DNA from: an uncultured Acidiferrobacteraceae bacterium
GTDB taxonomy: Bacteria > Pseudomonadota > Gammaproteobacteria > Arenicellales > UBA868
NCBI GenBank assembly: GCA_913031305.1
Contig: CAJWEF010000005.1
Coordinates: forward strand, 1 to 39,803
Direction of reading: 5' to 3'
Length of the DNA: 39,803 nucleotides
The notes below the pieces were generated by a model. The model ran no database searches and was not told the DNA's origin. It worked only from the letters and a program-made list of their open reading frames with translations. The position numbers and the translations under genes are program-made. Below are positions 1 through 7,501 of this stretch, piece by piece; the stretch's first letter is position 1, and the number at the start of each line of letters is the position of its first letter.

Positions 1-749
1 GGGTGATGGGTCTGGTCGGTGGCGGGGCCTATGCTGAGTATTCGATTGCCTGGGCGGACCATCTGATGAGAATTCCAGAAAGTATGAGTTGGGCACAGGC
101 CGCTTGTGTTAGCGAGACCTACATCACGGCCCATCTTAATCTTTTTCAATTTCCCGGACTTCTCGATGGGCAGCAAGTGTTACTTCATGGCGGCGGCGGC
201 GGAGTGAATACGGCCGCTATCCAGTTGTGCCGCGTGCTCGCACCGTCAGTGACGATTCTGGTAACCGCGTCGACAACGAAAGTCCAGCGGGTAAGAGATC
301 TCGGCGTGGATCATGTCATCGATTATCAGCAACAGGACTTCCAAGAAGAGGTAGCGAAGCTGACGGACGGTCGTGGGGTAGACGTTATTCTCGATCACAT
401 CGGCGCGGCATACCTGCATGCGAATCTAAGATCTCTTGCTGTGAATGGCACTTTGATGCTGATCGGTGTGATGGGCGGGGCGAAAAACGATTTCAACCTT
501 GCACAACTGATGGTAAAACGGCAGAAGATTGCAGGCTCGGTCCTGCGCCCAAGGCCGGTTGACGAAAAAGCGGCCATTATCAGCCGTTTTGCGAGCGAGA
601 CACTAGAGTTGTTCTCCGATGAAAAAATCGTACCCTTGGTGCACAAGATATTCCCCTTGGATGAGGTTGTTGAGGCCCATAAACTGATGGAGGAATCTGG
701 ACACTTCGGGAAACTGGTACTTGCTATCGACAGTGGGATCTTGGTTTGA
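1..749 (+). CDS. PIG3-family NAD(P)H:quinone oxidoreductase, 5'-truncated
   Basis: Zinc-independent medium-chain dehydrogenase/reductase of the quinone oxidoreductase group, expected to transfer electrons from NAD(P)H to quinones or other enones in the cytosol. The visible 248 residues begin in the catalytic domain with GGGAYAEY, the usual place of the GGYAEY signature of PIG3/TP53I3-like enzymes. The Rossmann fold follows, with HGGGGGVNTAAIQL as the nucleotide-binding loop (family more often HGGASGIG). Family members are about 325 residues, so roughly the first 80 are missing beyond the window edge; the ORF-track start at base 3 is a GTG codon inside the gene, not a true start. The physiological substrate cannot be read from the sequence. 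The gene ends about 110 bases before a strong hairpin and faces phnX convergently. Confidence 0.85.
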   Translation, partial: VMGLVGGGAYAEYSIAWADHLMRIPESMSWAQAACVSETYITAHLNLFQFPGLLDGQQVLLHGGGGGVNTAAIQLCRVLAPSVTILVTASTTKVQRVRDLGVDHVIDYQQQDFQEEVAKLTDGRGVDVILDHIGAAYLHANLRSLAVNGTLMLIGVMGGAKNDFNLAQLMVKRQKIAGSVLRPRPVDEKAAIISRFASETLELFSDEKIVPLVHKIFPLDEVVEAHKLMEESGHFGKLVLAIDSGILV

Positions 750-858
750 TCATCCAGAATTTTTCATGTACAGCCAGCCGGTACCGGTGTTGAATCGTCA
801 TGTACCTTTTTGAGTATCAGGCTAAGGATCTTATGCGCCAGTGGAAACTAAACAGAGG

Positions 859-906
859 TTGAGTCCCACCCCGCGAGACCTTTCTTGCGGGGTGAGGCTG
901 ACTCAA
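859..906. terminator. Long hairpin between convergent genes (bidirectional terminator-like)
   Basis: A 12-bp inner stem (CACCCCGC/GCGGGGTG plus four more pairs including one wobble) closes a CCTT tetraloop. An outer 7-bp stem TTGAGTC/GACTCAA is separated from it by an asymmetric bulge. It lies 10 bases past the phnX stop and about 110 past the oxidoreductase stop, so it could end transcripts from both sides. Neither strand has a proper U-tract, so intrinsic termination is not certain. Confidence 0.55.
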
Positions 907-916
907 TGAGTTGTTG

Positions 917-1765
917 TTACGGCCGTTCGCCACGTCCCAGACGGATGTTTACGTCTTCTATAACCTCGGGGAGTTGGTCGAAGGTATCAATGATGTAGTG
1001 TGCCCCGCTCTGACGCAGTTTTTCCCGGGTCAGGTTCAGCCGGCGCTGCAGGTCATCTCCAGCGAGTTGTTCACCCTGCTCAAGGGTATTCACGTCCATG
1101 TAGTTGCTGTAGCGCGCGATACCTACGCCCCAGCATCCAGCCTCGAGCGCTTCACCAACTCCCGAGACTGTGTCATCAACCTTAACGACGGATTGAACCG
1201 GGTGCACGTCCATTAAGTCCAGGTTCCGGTAGACCATAAATGGCTTGGGTCGGGCGCCGTTTATCACTTCGTCCCCTGCCACCGATGCATCCGGAACATA
1301 GCCCTGGGTTTTGGCGTCTGCCTCCAGAATATCGACCATGCTACGTACGAAACCAGTTGAACTACCTATCCGAACTCCCTGTTTTTGCAGGTCTCGGGTC
1401 ACCTCGGCCACATGTGGTAGTAAGGTGGTGTAATTCCGCAGGCAATCAAGCTGCATCGGCACGAAATCTGCAAACATCCGATCTACATCGGACTGGTCCG
1501 GATTTTTTCCGTGCACTTCATGCCAGCGATCCCGGATATGCGGTTCCTGGGTTAAGGCCTGAATGTGCAGGTCTTTGCGCAGGCCCATGGGCCCGCGCGC
1601 TTCAGCCATGCTGATTTCAACGCCTTGCTCCTTGAAGACCTGAACGAAAACCACGGCGGGCGCAATTACGTAGGCGTCAGCGGTTGTCCCGCTCCAGTCA
1701 AGAACCATGCCTTTGACCTTGCCGCGGTATTCCCGGTGGTAGACATAGTCGGATCGAATGCTCAT
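917..1765 (-). CDS. phnX: Phosphonoacetaldehyde hydrolase (phosphonatase)
   Basis: HAD-superfamily enzyme that cleaves the C-P bond of phosphonoacetaldehyde to acetaldehyde and phosphate, the second step of 2-aminoethylphosphonate breakdown. The 282-residue product carries the nucleophile motif LDWSGTTAD near residues 22-30, and GPMGLRKDLHIQAL supplies the cap-domain lysine that forms the Schiff base in this family. Later HAD motifs include SSTGFVRSMVD, RPKPFMVY and VKVDDTVSG. It is slightly longer than common PhnX (about 270) because of a short N-terminal extension. The ATG has a GGAG Shine-Dalgarno (SD) sequence 7 bases upstream. The gene follows phnW on the same strand after a 133-base gap, so the two probably share a transcript. 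Confidence 0.95.
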   Translation of the reverse strand: MSIRSDYVYHREYRGKVKGMVLDWSGTTADAYVIAPAVVFVQVFKEQGVEISMAEARGPMGLRKDLHIQALTQEPHIRDRWHEVHGKNPDQSDVDRMFADFVPMQLDCLRNYTTLLPHVAEVTRDLQKQGVRIGSSTGFVRSMVDILEADAKTQGYVPDASVAGDEVINGARPKPFMVYRNLDLMDVHPVQSVVKVDDTVSGVGEALEAGCWGVGIARYSNYMDVNTLEQGEQLAGDDLQRRLNLTREKLRQSGAHYIIDTFDQLPEVIEDVNIRLGRGERP

Positions 1766-1898
1766 GGATATCTCCAGTAAGAAGTTAAAGGGAAGAATGG
1801 CACAGGAGGCGTTCCCCTATGCTCCGAAAAAACAGGCCTAACGGTGATGGTAGGGCAGGGTTCATGGAATGGGTCCGTGGCATTTGAAATTCCAGATG

Positions 1899-3053
1899 TC
1901 AGGCGTCTTTGGCTGGCCCGCAATTGCGCACGCCCATGTGTTGCAGTGTTTCTCGTACCGCTGCCAGAGCACCGTTGATCTGCTCCAGCCCAATACGTCC
2001 GATACAGCCAATTCGAAAAGAATCGGCAACGGTCAGTTTCCCCGGGTAGATCACAAAGCCTTTTTCACTCATCATCGAATAAAAAGCCGAAAAATCGAAA
2101 TTAACGTCTGCCGGCATATGAAAAGTGACGATGATCGGCGCCTGCAGGGTATCGCTCAACAACGTTTCAAAGCCCATCGCCCGCATGCCTGAGACCAGTG
2201 CTTCACAGTTGGCACGGTAACGTGCCCCACGTCCAGCGACGCCCCCTTCGGCATCAAATTCATTCAGCGCTTGATCAAGCGCCAGGATGCAATGGGTAGG
2301 CGGGGTAAAGCGCCATTGATCGTTGGCCTCCATTGCGCGCCACTGGTCATACAGGTCCAGTACCAGACTGTCAGCGTTGCCAAGGCACTCGAGCAAAGAT
2401 GCTTTGCGGGCAATACAAAAGCCCATACCCGGCGATCCTTCCAGACACTTGTTACTCGAAGCGACTACGGCGTCAAACGGCGTCTGTCCGGCATTCAAAT
2501 CGATGGCGCCAAACGCACTCATAGCATCAATGATCAGGCGCCTACCGGCCTTGTGAGCAACAAGTGCCAACTCATGAACCGGATTGATAATGCCCGATGT
2601 TGTTTCGCAATGGACTGCGCAGATATGAGTGAGCGCGGGATCGGCATTGAGCGCATTCTTCACAGCTGCCGGATCGACCGGTTGATCCTCGGGCCATTCA
2701 AGCACTTCAAAGGCGCGGCCATGGATCTGACAGATAGCCTGCATCCGTTTGCCGTAGGCGCCGTTGATCAGCAGTAACACTTTTCCAGAGCGCGGGATCA
2801 GTGTGACCAGCATGGCCTCGACCACAAATGTGCCACTGCCCTGAAGAGGGACACAGGTGTAGTTTTCGGCGCCGTCCACGATCTCGACCAGACGCTGGCG
2901 CAACCTACGGTTCAGTTCAATAAAGCGGGTGTCGCGTGAGCCCCAGTCATGCGCCATGGCTGCCTTGACTGAAGGGGATGTCGTCAACGGTCCTGGGGTG
3001 AGTAGCCAGGGATCTCCCGTGGGAGAAAGGGATGGAGTGTCTGCGTTCTTCAT
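1899..3053 (-). CDS. phnW: 2-aminoethylphosphonate--pyruvate transaminase
   Basis: PLP-dependent class V aminotransferase that moves the amino group of 2-aminoethylphosphonate to pyruvate, giving phosphonoacetaldehyde (the PhnX substrate) and alanine. The N-terminus has the family motif LLTPGPLTT, and the PLP lysine is in SSNKCLEGSPGMGF. The glycine-rich segment CVPLQGSGTFVVEAML and a C-terminal RIGCIGRIG are also typical. The ORF track starts at a TTG (3086). I prefer the ATG at 3053, giving 384 residues, because LTPGPL then sits close to the N-terminus as in relatives; both start sites have weak SD sequences. It is the first gene of phnWX, divergent from the LysR regulator, and a likely target of the palindrome at 3108-3135. 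Confidence 0.95.
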   Translation of the reverse strand: MKNADTPSLSPTGDPWLLTPGPLTTSPSVKAAMAHDWGSRDTRFIELNRRLRQRLVEIVDGAENYTCVPLQGSGTFVVEAMLVTLIPRSGKVLLLINGAYGKRMQAICQIHGRAFEVLEWPEDQPVDPAAVKNALNADPALTHICAVHCETTSGIINPVHELALVAHKAGRRLIIDAMSAFGAIDLNAGQTPFDAVVASSNKCLEGSPGMGFCIARKASLLECLGNADSLVLDLYDQWRAMEANDQWRFTPPTHCILALDQALNEFDAEGGVAGRGARYRANCEALVSGMRAMGFETLLSDTLQAPIIVTFHMPADVNFDFSAFYSMMSEKGFVIYPGKLTVADSFRIGCIGRIGLEQINGALAAVRETLQHMGVRNCGPAKDA

Positions 3054-3107
3054 CTGTCGGCTCAAATTGAAGTCGCGGATTATCAACTCGAGTACATTAT
3101 CTGTCTA

Positions 3108-3135
3108 TTCGATGTTATATATATATAATATCGAA
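3108..3135. promoter_or_regulatory. 28-bp near-perfect palindrome in the phnW/lysR divergent promoter region
   Basis: The sequence reads TTCGAT, one mismatched base, TTATATATATATAA, one mismatched base, ATCGAA: 13 of 14 position pairs are complementary. It lies about 55 bases upstream of the phnW ATG (3053) and 88 bases upstream of the LysR GTG (3223). LysR-type regulators commonly bind dyads in divergent promoters, so this is a natural operator candidate; the AT core could also hold -10 elements for either direction. No protein binding can be shown from sequence alone. Confidence 0.55.
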
Positions 3136-3222
3136 AAAACCGATACCCCGAACCAAGCCATGAACCTAATAGGCCACCAAAACATCGGCATTACGTCGGT
3201 TTGATTAAAGAGACGACTTACT

Positions 3223-4098
3223 GTGACGGTAAAACACAACGCTTTGCGGGCCTTTCACGCGGTCGCAACCCAGGGCAGTTTCAGCCGGGCAGGGCATGTT
3301 CTGCACGTCAGTCAGCCGACCCTCTCGGGACAGGTCAGTGAACTCGAGCAGCGTTTTGGCGTGCAGCTGCTCAAGCGCCATAGCCGGGGCACTGATCTGA
3401 CCGAGCTCGGCCGTGCGCTATTTCAGCATACGACGAGCCTGTTTGAGACTTACGCACAGATAGACAACTTACTGGTATCAGCCTATGGCCTGGTTACTGG
3501 CGAGCTCAAGGTAGGGGCTGATGCGCCCTATCATGTGTTGCCGTTGCTCGCGGGTTTCGCCCGGCGCTACCCGGGTGTTACGCTTTCCCTGGCTTTTGGC
3601 AATTCCCAAAACGTACTCACGGGCTTGCGGCGTGGCGAATATGATATTGCGGTCTTACCAAATATTACGCCCGGCGATCGGCTGGTCGCAGTGCCACTGG
3701 CAAGTGATCATCTGGTCATCCTGGCACCGCTGGCTCATCCATTCGGCGCGCGGCGCAGTGTGGGTCTGCGGGAAATCGTCGGGCAGGCGCTGGTATTGCG
3801 GGAGAAGGGGTCAACTACTCGTGCGATTTTCGAAAAGGCGGTCAGCGATTCCGGCCTCGTGCTTGAAAATGTGATGGAGATCGGCAGTCGGGAAGGGATA
3901 CGCGAGGCCGTGGCCGCCGGTTTGGGCATCGGAGTAGTTCCCTGGTCGGAGCGTGGCAATGACAACCGGCTGCATTATGTTTCGGTTCGCGACGCCGACC
4001 TCAAGAATACCGAATATGTCTGCTGCCAGCGGGCACGGCGGGCACGGGCACCAATCCAGGCGTTTATTGACCTTGTGCCGCCGCTGGGTATCAGTTAG
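3223..4098 (+). CDS. LysR-family regulator, aminoethylphosphonate-catabolism type
   Basis: LysR-type transcriptional regulator of 291 residues. The N-terminal winged helix-turn-helix covers about residues 5-65 (AFHAVATQGSFSRAGHVLHV, then SQPTLSGQVSELEQRFGVQL). An effector-binding periplasmic-protein-like domain follows from about residue 90. Divergent placement from phnW fits the LysR subgroup known to accompany AEP catabolism genes, and it probably activates phnWX in response to AEP or a pathway intermediate. The start is a GTG preceded by AAAGAGACGA. It ends 11 bases from the convergent DUF3108 gene with no visible terminator between them. The family call is firm; the specific inducer is inferred from context. 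Confidence 0.9.
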   Translation: MTVKHNALRAFHAVATQGSFSRAGHVLHVSQPTLSGQVSELEQRFGVQLLKRHSRGTDLTELGRALFQHTTSLFETYAQIDNLLVSAYGLVTGELKVGADAPYHVLPLLAGFARRYPGVTLSLAFGNSQNVLTGLRRGEYDIAVLPNITPGDRLVAVPLASDHLVILAPLAHPFGARRSVGLREIVGQALVLREKGSTTRAIFEKAVSDSGLVLENVMEIGSREGIREAVAAGLGIGVVPWSERGNDNRLHYVSVRDADLKNTEYVCCQRARRARAPIQAFIDLVPPLGIS

Positions 4099-4109
4099 TC
4101 CTTTCCCGC

Positions 4110-4850
4110 TTACTCAAGCATTGTGCTGTGGTTGAGTATCACGGTCGCCTTTACCTTACCGTTGTGTTCCTGGCGCAATTGGATCGCTGTGAAATGTGGT
4201 TTGGATGCAAACCAGTAATACAGCTCGCGCGAGCTGCTCCGGTCAATAAAGAATCGCGTGGCCGCAACAGATTGCCCGGCAATCTCAAGTGTCTCAGGCT
4301 CTTGCTCAACAAATACGTAGTCACGAATTCGATGGCCCTCGTGCACAAGATAGTGCGGTGCCCGTTGACCCCGCGAGAATTCTAGGCGGGCCATCAGTTC
4401 AAAGGTAAGGGGATCCTGCATGCCTGACTTAAGCGGAAAAGTCTGTTCTTTATTTTTGGCGAACCCTCGGCTGAGCCCGGTCTTCCAATCGAATTCAATG
4501 CGGATATCACGCTTGTGTTTGTTCTGGCCGTCGCCAACGGTATAGAGCAGGGGGCGGATAACGCCATCGTGCATTTCGAACCGGGAAACCTCGTAAACCG
4601 GGCCAAACCCCGACAACCGTGCAAAACCTTTAAGCTTGGTCGTTGAGCGCAGAACATAGTCAGGCCCGGTGCGTTCCAGGGATACTACCCGTGATGCACC
4701 AAAGCCAGAGTAGTCGACCGAGTAGTGGGATTGGAACGGGACCATGACGGTACTGCTGGCAACTGTCGAGGTGCAAAAAAATCCTAACAGGGTCGCAGTG
4801 ACTACTGCGGCAAGCCTGTGAACGAAACCAAACAGTACAAGGCGGATCAT
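4110..4850 (-). CDS. DUF3108-domain exported protein
   Basis: A 246-residue protein with an N-terminal hydrophobic segment (about residues 8-32, ending near TSTVASS) that looks like a signal peptide, so it is probably periplasmic. The rest resembles DUF3108 proteins: FQSHYSVDYSGFGASRVVSL at the start of the mature part, KLKGFARLSGFGPVYEVSRF in the middle, and QDPLTFELMARLEF before a C-terminal beta-rich region. Members are predicted beta-structured envelope proteins of unknown role. It is divergent from the EEP gene and convergent with the LysR gene. No function beyond likely envelope location is claimed. Confidence 0.75.
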   Translation of the reverse strand: MIRLVLFGFVHRLAAVVTATLLGFFCTSTVASSTVMVPFQSHYSVDYSGFGASRVVSLERTGPDYVLRSTTKLKGFARLSGFGPVYEVSRFEMHDGVIRPLLYTVGDGQNKHKRDIRIEFDWKTGLSRGFAKNKEQTFPLKSGMQDPLTFELMARLEFSRGQRAPHYLVHEGHRIRDYVFVEQEPETLEIAGQSVAATRFFIDRSSSRELYYWFASKPHFTAIQLRQEHNGKVKATVILNHSTMLE

Positions 4851-4919
4851 GCGGCTGACGATTTGTTGATCAACGGTACGGGAGGTAGACTGGTGGGTGC
4901 CTTAGCGCCACGCTGGAGA

Positions 4920-4942
4920 CCTGTAAGGGCCATTTACAGGAG
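4920..4942 (+). promoter_or_regulatory. Inverted repeat whose 3' arm overlaps the SD of the EEP gene
   Basis: CCTGTAA and TTACAGG form a perfect 7-bp inverted repeat with a 7-base loop. The AGGAG that serves as SD for the GTG at 4954 begins inside the right arm. In RNA the hairpin would hide part of the ribosome-binding site; in DNA it could equally be a repressor operator. Confidence 0.4.
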
Positions 4943-4953
4943 TTGATTGTACC

Positions 4954-5700
4954 GTGAAAATTCGACTGGTGATTTACAACATTCATAAGTGTATTGGCGG
5001 AATCGATCGACGCTACGATCTACCGCGTATTGTCGAAGTGATAAATCATTACCGCCCGGATATCGTCCTTTTGCAAGAAGTGGCCCGATATAGCAGGTCG
5101 TCTGCGAATATTCATCAGGTTGATGTACTGGGCGAGGCGATTGGATTGAATCATCGGCTTTGGGTGGCGAATGTGAAGGCTCGAACCGGTCACGGTTACG
5201 GTAATGCGATCCTTAGTCGTTGGCCACTGCTTGACAGCGACAATATTGATCTGACCATTGGCCCAAAAAAGCGTCGCGGCGCCCTTCATGCTCGGGCCCG
5301 GGTATCATTGGATGATAACGCCCCGGGTAAGGCTCGAAGCCGCACCCTGCATCTGTTTAATCTGCACCTGGGCCTGTCGGGAATCGAGCGAAGGATGCAG
5401 TTAAAGAAAATGCTAGGTCATGCGACCTTTGCCCGAATCGCCCACGACACACCCACCCTCGTTGCTGGTGACCTCAATGACATTTGGGGCACTTTAGGGC
5501 GCCAGGTGATGCATCCGGCAGGCTTTTTTGGCGCCGGGCGAATGCCGCGTACCTTCCCAGCTTACGCGCCGGTACGGCCACTGGACAGCCTTTATGTGCG
5601 TGGCGCCCTGGAAATTGATAGCTTGCTGCCTTCACGACTGAGTCTCGCACGACAGGCTTCGGATCACCTGCCTTTGATTGCGGACCTCCGATTAGTCTGA
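4954..5700 (+). CDS. Endonuclease/exonuclease/phosphatase (EEP) family protein
   Basis: A 248-residue cytosolic-looking protein of the DNase I/exonuclease III/phosphoesterase fold. Metal and catalytic motifs are in order: IYNIHKCIGG near the N-terminus, DIVLLQEV around residue 40 (metal-binding Glu), NLHLGL, AGDLNDIWG around residue 170, and ASDHLPLIADLRL at the end (catalytic His-Asp). No signal peptide or membrane segment is evident. Substrates in this superfamily range from DNA to phospholipids and cannot be chosen here. The start is GTG with AGGAG upstream, overlapped by an inverted repeat. It ends 2 bases from the convergent BKACE gene. Confidence 0.85.
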   Translation: MKIRLVIYNIHKCIGGIDRRYDLPRIVEVINHYRPDIVLLQEVARYSRSSANIHQVDVLGEAIGLNHRLWVANVKARTGHGYGNAILSRWPLLDSDNIDLTIGPKKRRGALHARARVSLDDNAPGKARSRTLHLFNLHLGLSGIERRMQLKKMLGHATFARIAHDTPTLVAGDLNDIWGTLGRQVMHPAGFFGAGRMPRTFPAYAPVRPLDSLYVRGALEIDSLLPSRLSLARQASDHLPLIADLRLV

Positions 5701-5702
5701 GA

Positions 5703-6530
5703 TCAGGATCGCAGTCCGAGAATCTGGCGGGCTTCTGTCGTGCTTGCTGGATGACGATCGTAATCGGAACACAGGATCGCCACGCGCCCGACAAGTTCGG
5801 CGTTGCTTTGGGCGAGGCGCGACTTATCAAAACGCAGATTATCTTCAAGCCCTGTCCTGCAGTGACCGCCCATCTCCAACGCCCAGTGGTTGACCTCGAG
5901 TTGCCCGCGGCCAACCCCCGCCGCAGTCCAGGTTGCATCCGGCATGACAGTCAATAGTTGGGCAAGTTCGAATTCAAGAATCTCTCGTCGTGGGGGCAGG
6001 GCGTTCGGTACTCCCATCACAAACTGCACGTGAACCGGGGCTTTGATCAGGCTCCGTTCCACCAGCGCGGCGGCCGAGTAAAGCATCGACAGATCGAAGA
6101 CTTCGACCTCCGGTTTGATGTGGTGTTGCAGCATATTGCCAGCCAGTTGATCAATGAGTTCCGGGTGGTTCTCATAAATCATCCCAGGAAAGTTCACCGA
6201 ACCGGTTGCCAGAGAGGCCATGTCGGGCGCAAGGTGGAGCATAGAGCCGCGCTGGTCAGCCTCGCGGCCACGTCCACCAGTGGAAAACTGAATGATGATT
6301 CCAGGGCAGTGCTTTTTGATCCCCTCTTGCACTAGGGCAAAACGCTGTGGGTCCGAGGAGGGGTTCTCTTGCTCGTCACGGACATGGATATGCACCAGAC
6401 TGGCGCCGGCTTCAAAGGCGGCGTGAGTCGATTCCACCTGCTCGGCGGTACTGATCGGCACAGCAGGATTGTCCTTTTTTCTGGGGACTGCGCCAGTAAT
6501 GGCAACGGTAATAATGCAGGGCTGAGTCAT
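5703..6530 (-). CDS. BKACE-family (3-keto-5-aminohexanoate cleavage enzyme-like) protein
   Basis: DUF849/BKACE family, 275 residues. These zinc-dependent TIM-barrel enzymes condense a beta-keto acid with acetyl-CoA and split it into a CoA ester and acetoacetate; the prototype Kce acts in lysine fermentation, but the family uses many beta-keto acids. Visible signatures are TVAITGAVPRK at the N-terminus, the zinc motif LVHIHVRDE around residues 45-53, QFSTGGRGR, VQFVMGVPNALPP and GGHCRTGLEDNL near the C-terminus. No other lysine-fermentation gene is nearby, so the substrate is open. The ATG overlaps the stop of a 66-codon ORF (ATGA), suggesting translational coupling. Confidence 0.85.
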   Translation of the reverse strand: MTQPCIITVAITGAVPRKKDNPAVPISTAEQVESTHAAFEAGASLVHIHVRDEQENPSSDPQRFALVQEGIKKHCPGIIIQFSTGGRGREADQRGSMLHLAPDMASLATGSVNFPGMIYENHPELIDQLAGNMLQHHIKPEVEVFDLSMLYSAAALVERSLIKAPVHVQFVMGVPNALPPRREILEFELAQLLTVMPDATWTAAGVGRGQLEVNHWALEMGGHCRTGLEDNLRFDKSRLAQSNAELVGRVAILCSDYDRHPASTTEARQILGLRS

Positions 6531-6727
6531 ATCGATCTATGCAAAAAGGGGAAAGGGTAACCATACACGGACAAAGCCTCGTAGCAAACCCCGTTTTTTA
6601 AAAGGCCCGCATCAGGCTGAAGCTTCCGAAGTGGGTCAGATGGAGTGCGATCACTAAGGCGGGCTATGGAATGGACCATTGGATCAGACGTAGCGCCCGA
6701 GTGAGCCGTCTTAAACTCATTTTTCAT
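6527..6727 (-). CDS. Possible small ORF (66 codons) coupled to the BKACE gene
   Basis: The ATG at 6727 is preceded by AGAAGGA at good spacing, and the frame stays open until its TGA overlaps the BKACE start codon (ATGA). The peptide starts MKNEFKTAHSGATS and ends FPFLHRSI. It has no recognised domain, signal peptide or membrane helix. The strong SD and exact stop-start overlap argue that it is translated, perhaps as a leader that feeds ribosomes to the BKACE gene, but it could be chance or a gene remnant. An in-frame ATG at 6742 is also possible. The rest of this gap (6743-6830) shows nothing clear. Confidence 0.35.
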   Translation of the reverse strand: MKNEFKTAHSGATSDPMVHSIARLSDRTPSDPLRKLQPDAGLLKNGVCYEALSVYGYPFPFLHRSI

Positions 6728-6830
6728 GTATCCTTCTCTCATTCATGATTAACCTGCAGGTCGCTGTGCAACCTGATCCAGATGAGCAACAACGCATCAC
6801 GATGGTTTTTGAATCGCTAATGGTAATCAG

Positions 6831-7472
6831 TTGATTCCTTTACTTGCCCAGGGGCAGTGGGTTCTGTTCATGGTAATTCTTGTGGCGCTGATTGTGTCCT
6901 TGTCGTTCCATGAGTTCGGCCACGCTTTTGTTGCACTTCGCTTCGGCGATGACACCGCTCGTCGTTCCGGGCGTTTGACCATTAACCCGCTGGCCCACAT
7001 TGACCCTATGGGCCTGTTGATGGTGGTTTTTATCGGCTTTGGCTATGCCAAACCTGTGCCGACCGACCCTCGCCGATTTACCTCGCGTTACGCCGACTTG
7101 CTGGTGGCTGCTGCCGGGCCTGCCATGAATTTGCTGTTGGCTATTATCAGTATCAATGCTTATCTCATATTGTTGGATTGGGGGTGGGTGGATCTTTCCA
7201 GTCCGGGCCCTCGCCTGTTTTTCATCTATCTTGCGCAAATTAACCTACTGTTGATGATGTTTAACTTATTGCCGGTCGGCGCGCTCGATGGACATTACAT
7301 TCTTCCTTATCTGCTCCCTCGCGCCTTGTCCCAGGCTTATCGTTATTACAATGGGCGCTATGGCAATTGGGCTTTGTTGGCTCTGATCCTGTTAGCCTTC
7401 ATGGGCGTTCCGATTTTCTCAACGATCAGTGGGTTCAGCGCGGCTTTGTTACCGCTCATTGCGTGGGTTTAG
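6831..7472 (+). CDS. Site-2 protease family (M50) membrane metalloprotease
   Basis: Small intramembrane zinc metalloprotease homologue of 213 residues. The HExxH zinc motif is in SLSFHEFGHAFVALRFGD around residues 24-41, and the second active-site motif NLLPVGALDG is around residue 146. Several hydrophobic stretches between and after these indicate a polytopic inner-membrane protein. GRLTINPLAHIDPMGLL and GYAKPVPTDPRRF are typical of the compact bacterial subgroup, whose substrates are mostly unknown. The start is a TTG, the first possible start after an in-frame stop at 6810; it gives the N-terminal LLAQGQW segment expected for the subgroup, though an ATG at 6870 is an alternative. The next gene follows after 29 bases. 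Confidence 0.85.
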   Translation: MIPLLAQGQWVLFMVILVALIVSLSFHEFGHAFVALRFGDDTARRSGRLTINPLAHIDPMGLLMVVFIGFGYAKPVPTDPRRFTSRYADLLVAAAGPAMNLLLAIISINAYLILLDWGWVDLSSPGPRLFFIYLAQINLLLMMFNLLPVGALDGHYILPYLLPRALSQAYRYYNGRYGNWALLALILLAFMGVPIFSTISGFSAALLPLIAWV

Positions 7473-7501
7473 GATGGGATCTGGCGCTTTCGGGGAAAAC
7501 C

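Noticed and set aside
1869-2777. Plus-strand ORFs opposite phnW (107 and 168 codons)
   Set aside because: They are antisense to a motif-complete PhnW and show no family features.
3114-3128. TA microsatellite
   Set aside because: The alternating TA run is the centre of a longer palindrome with matched non-repetitive arms, so I treat it as a regulatory dyad rather than a simple repeat.
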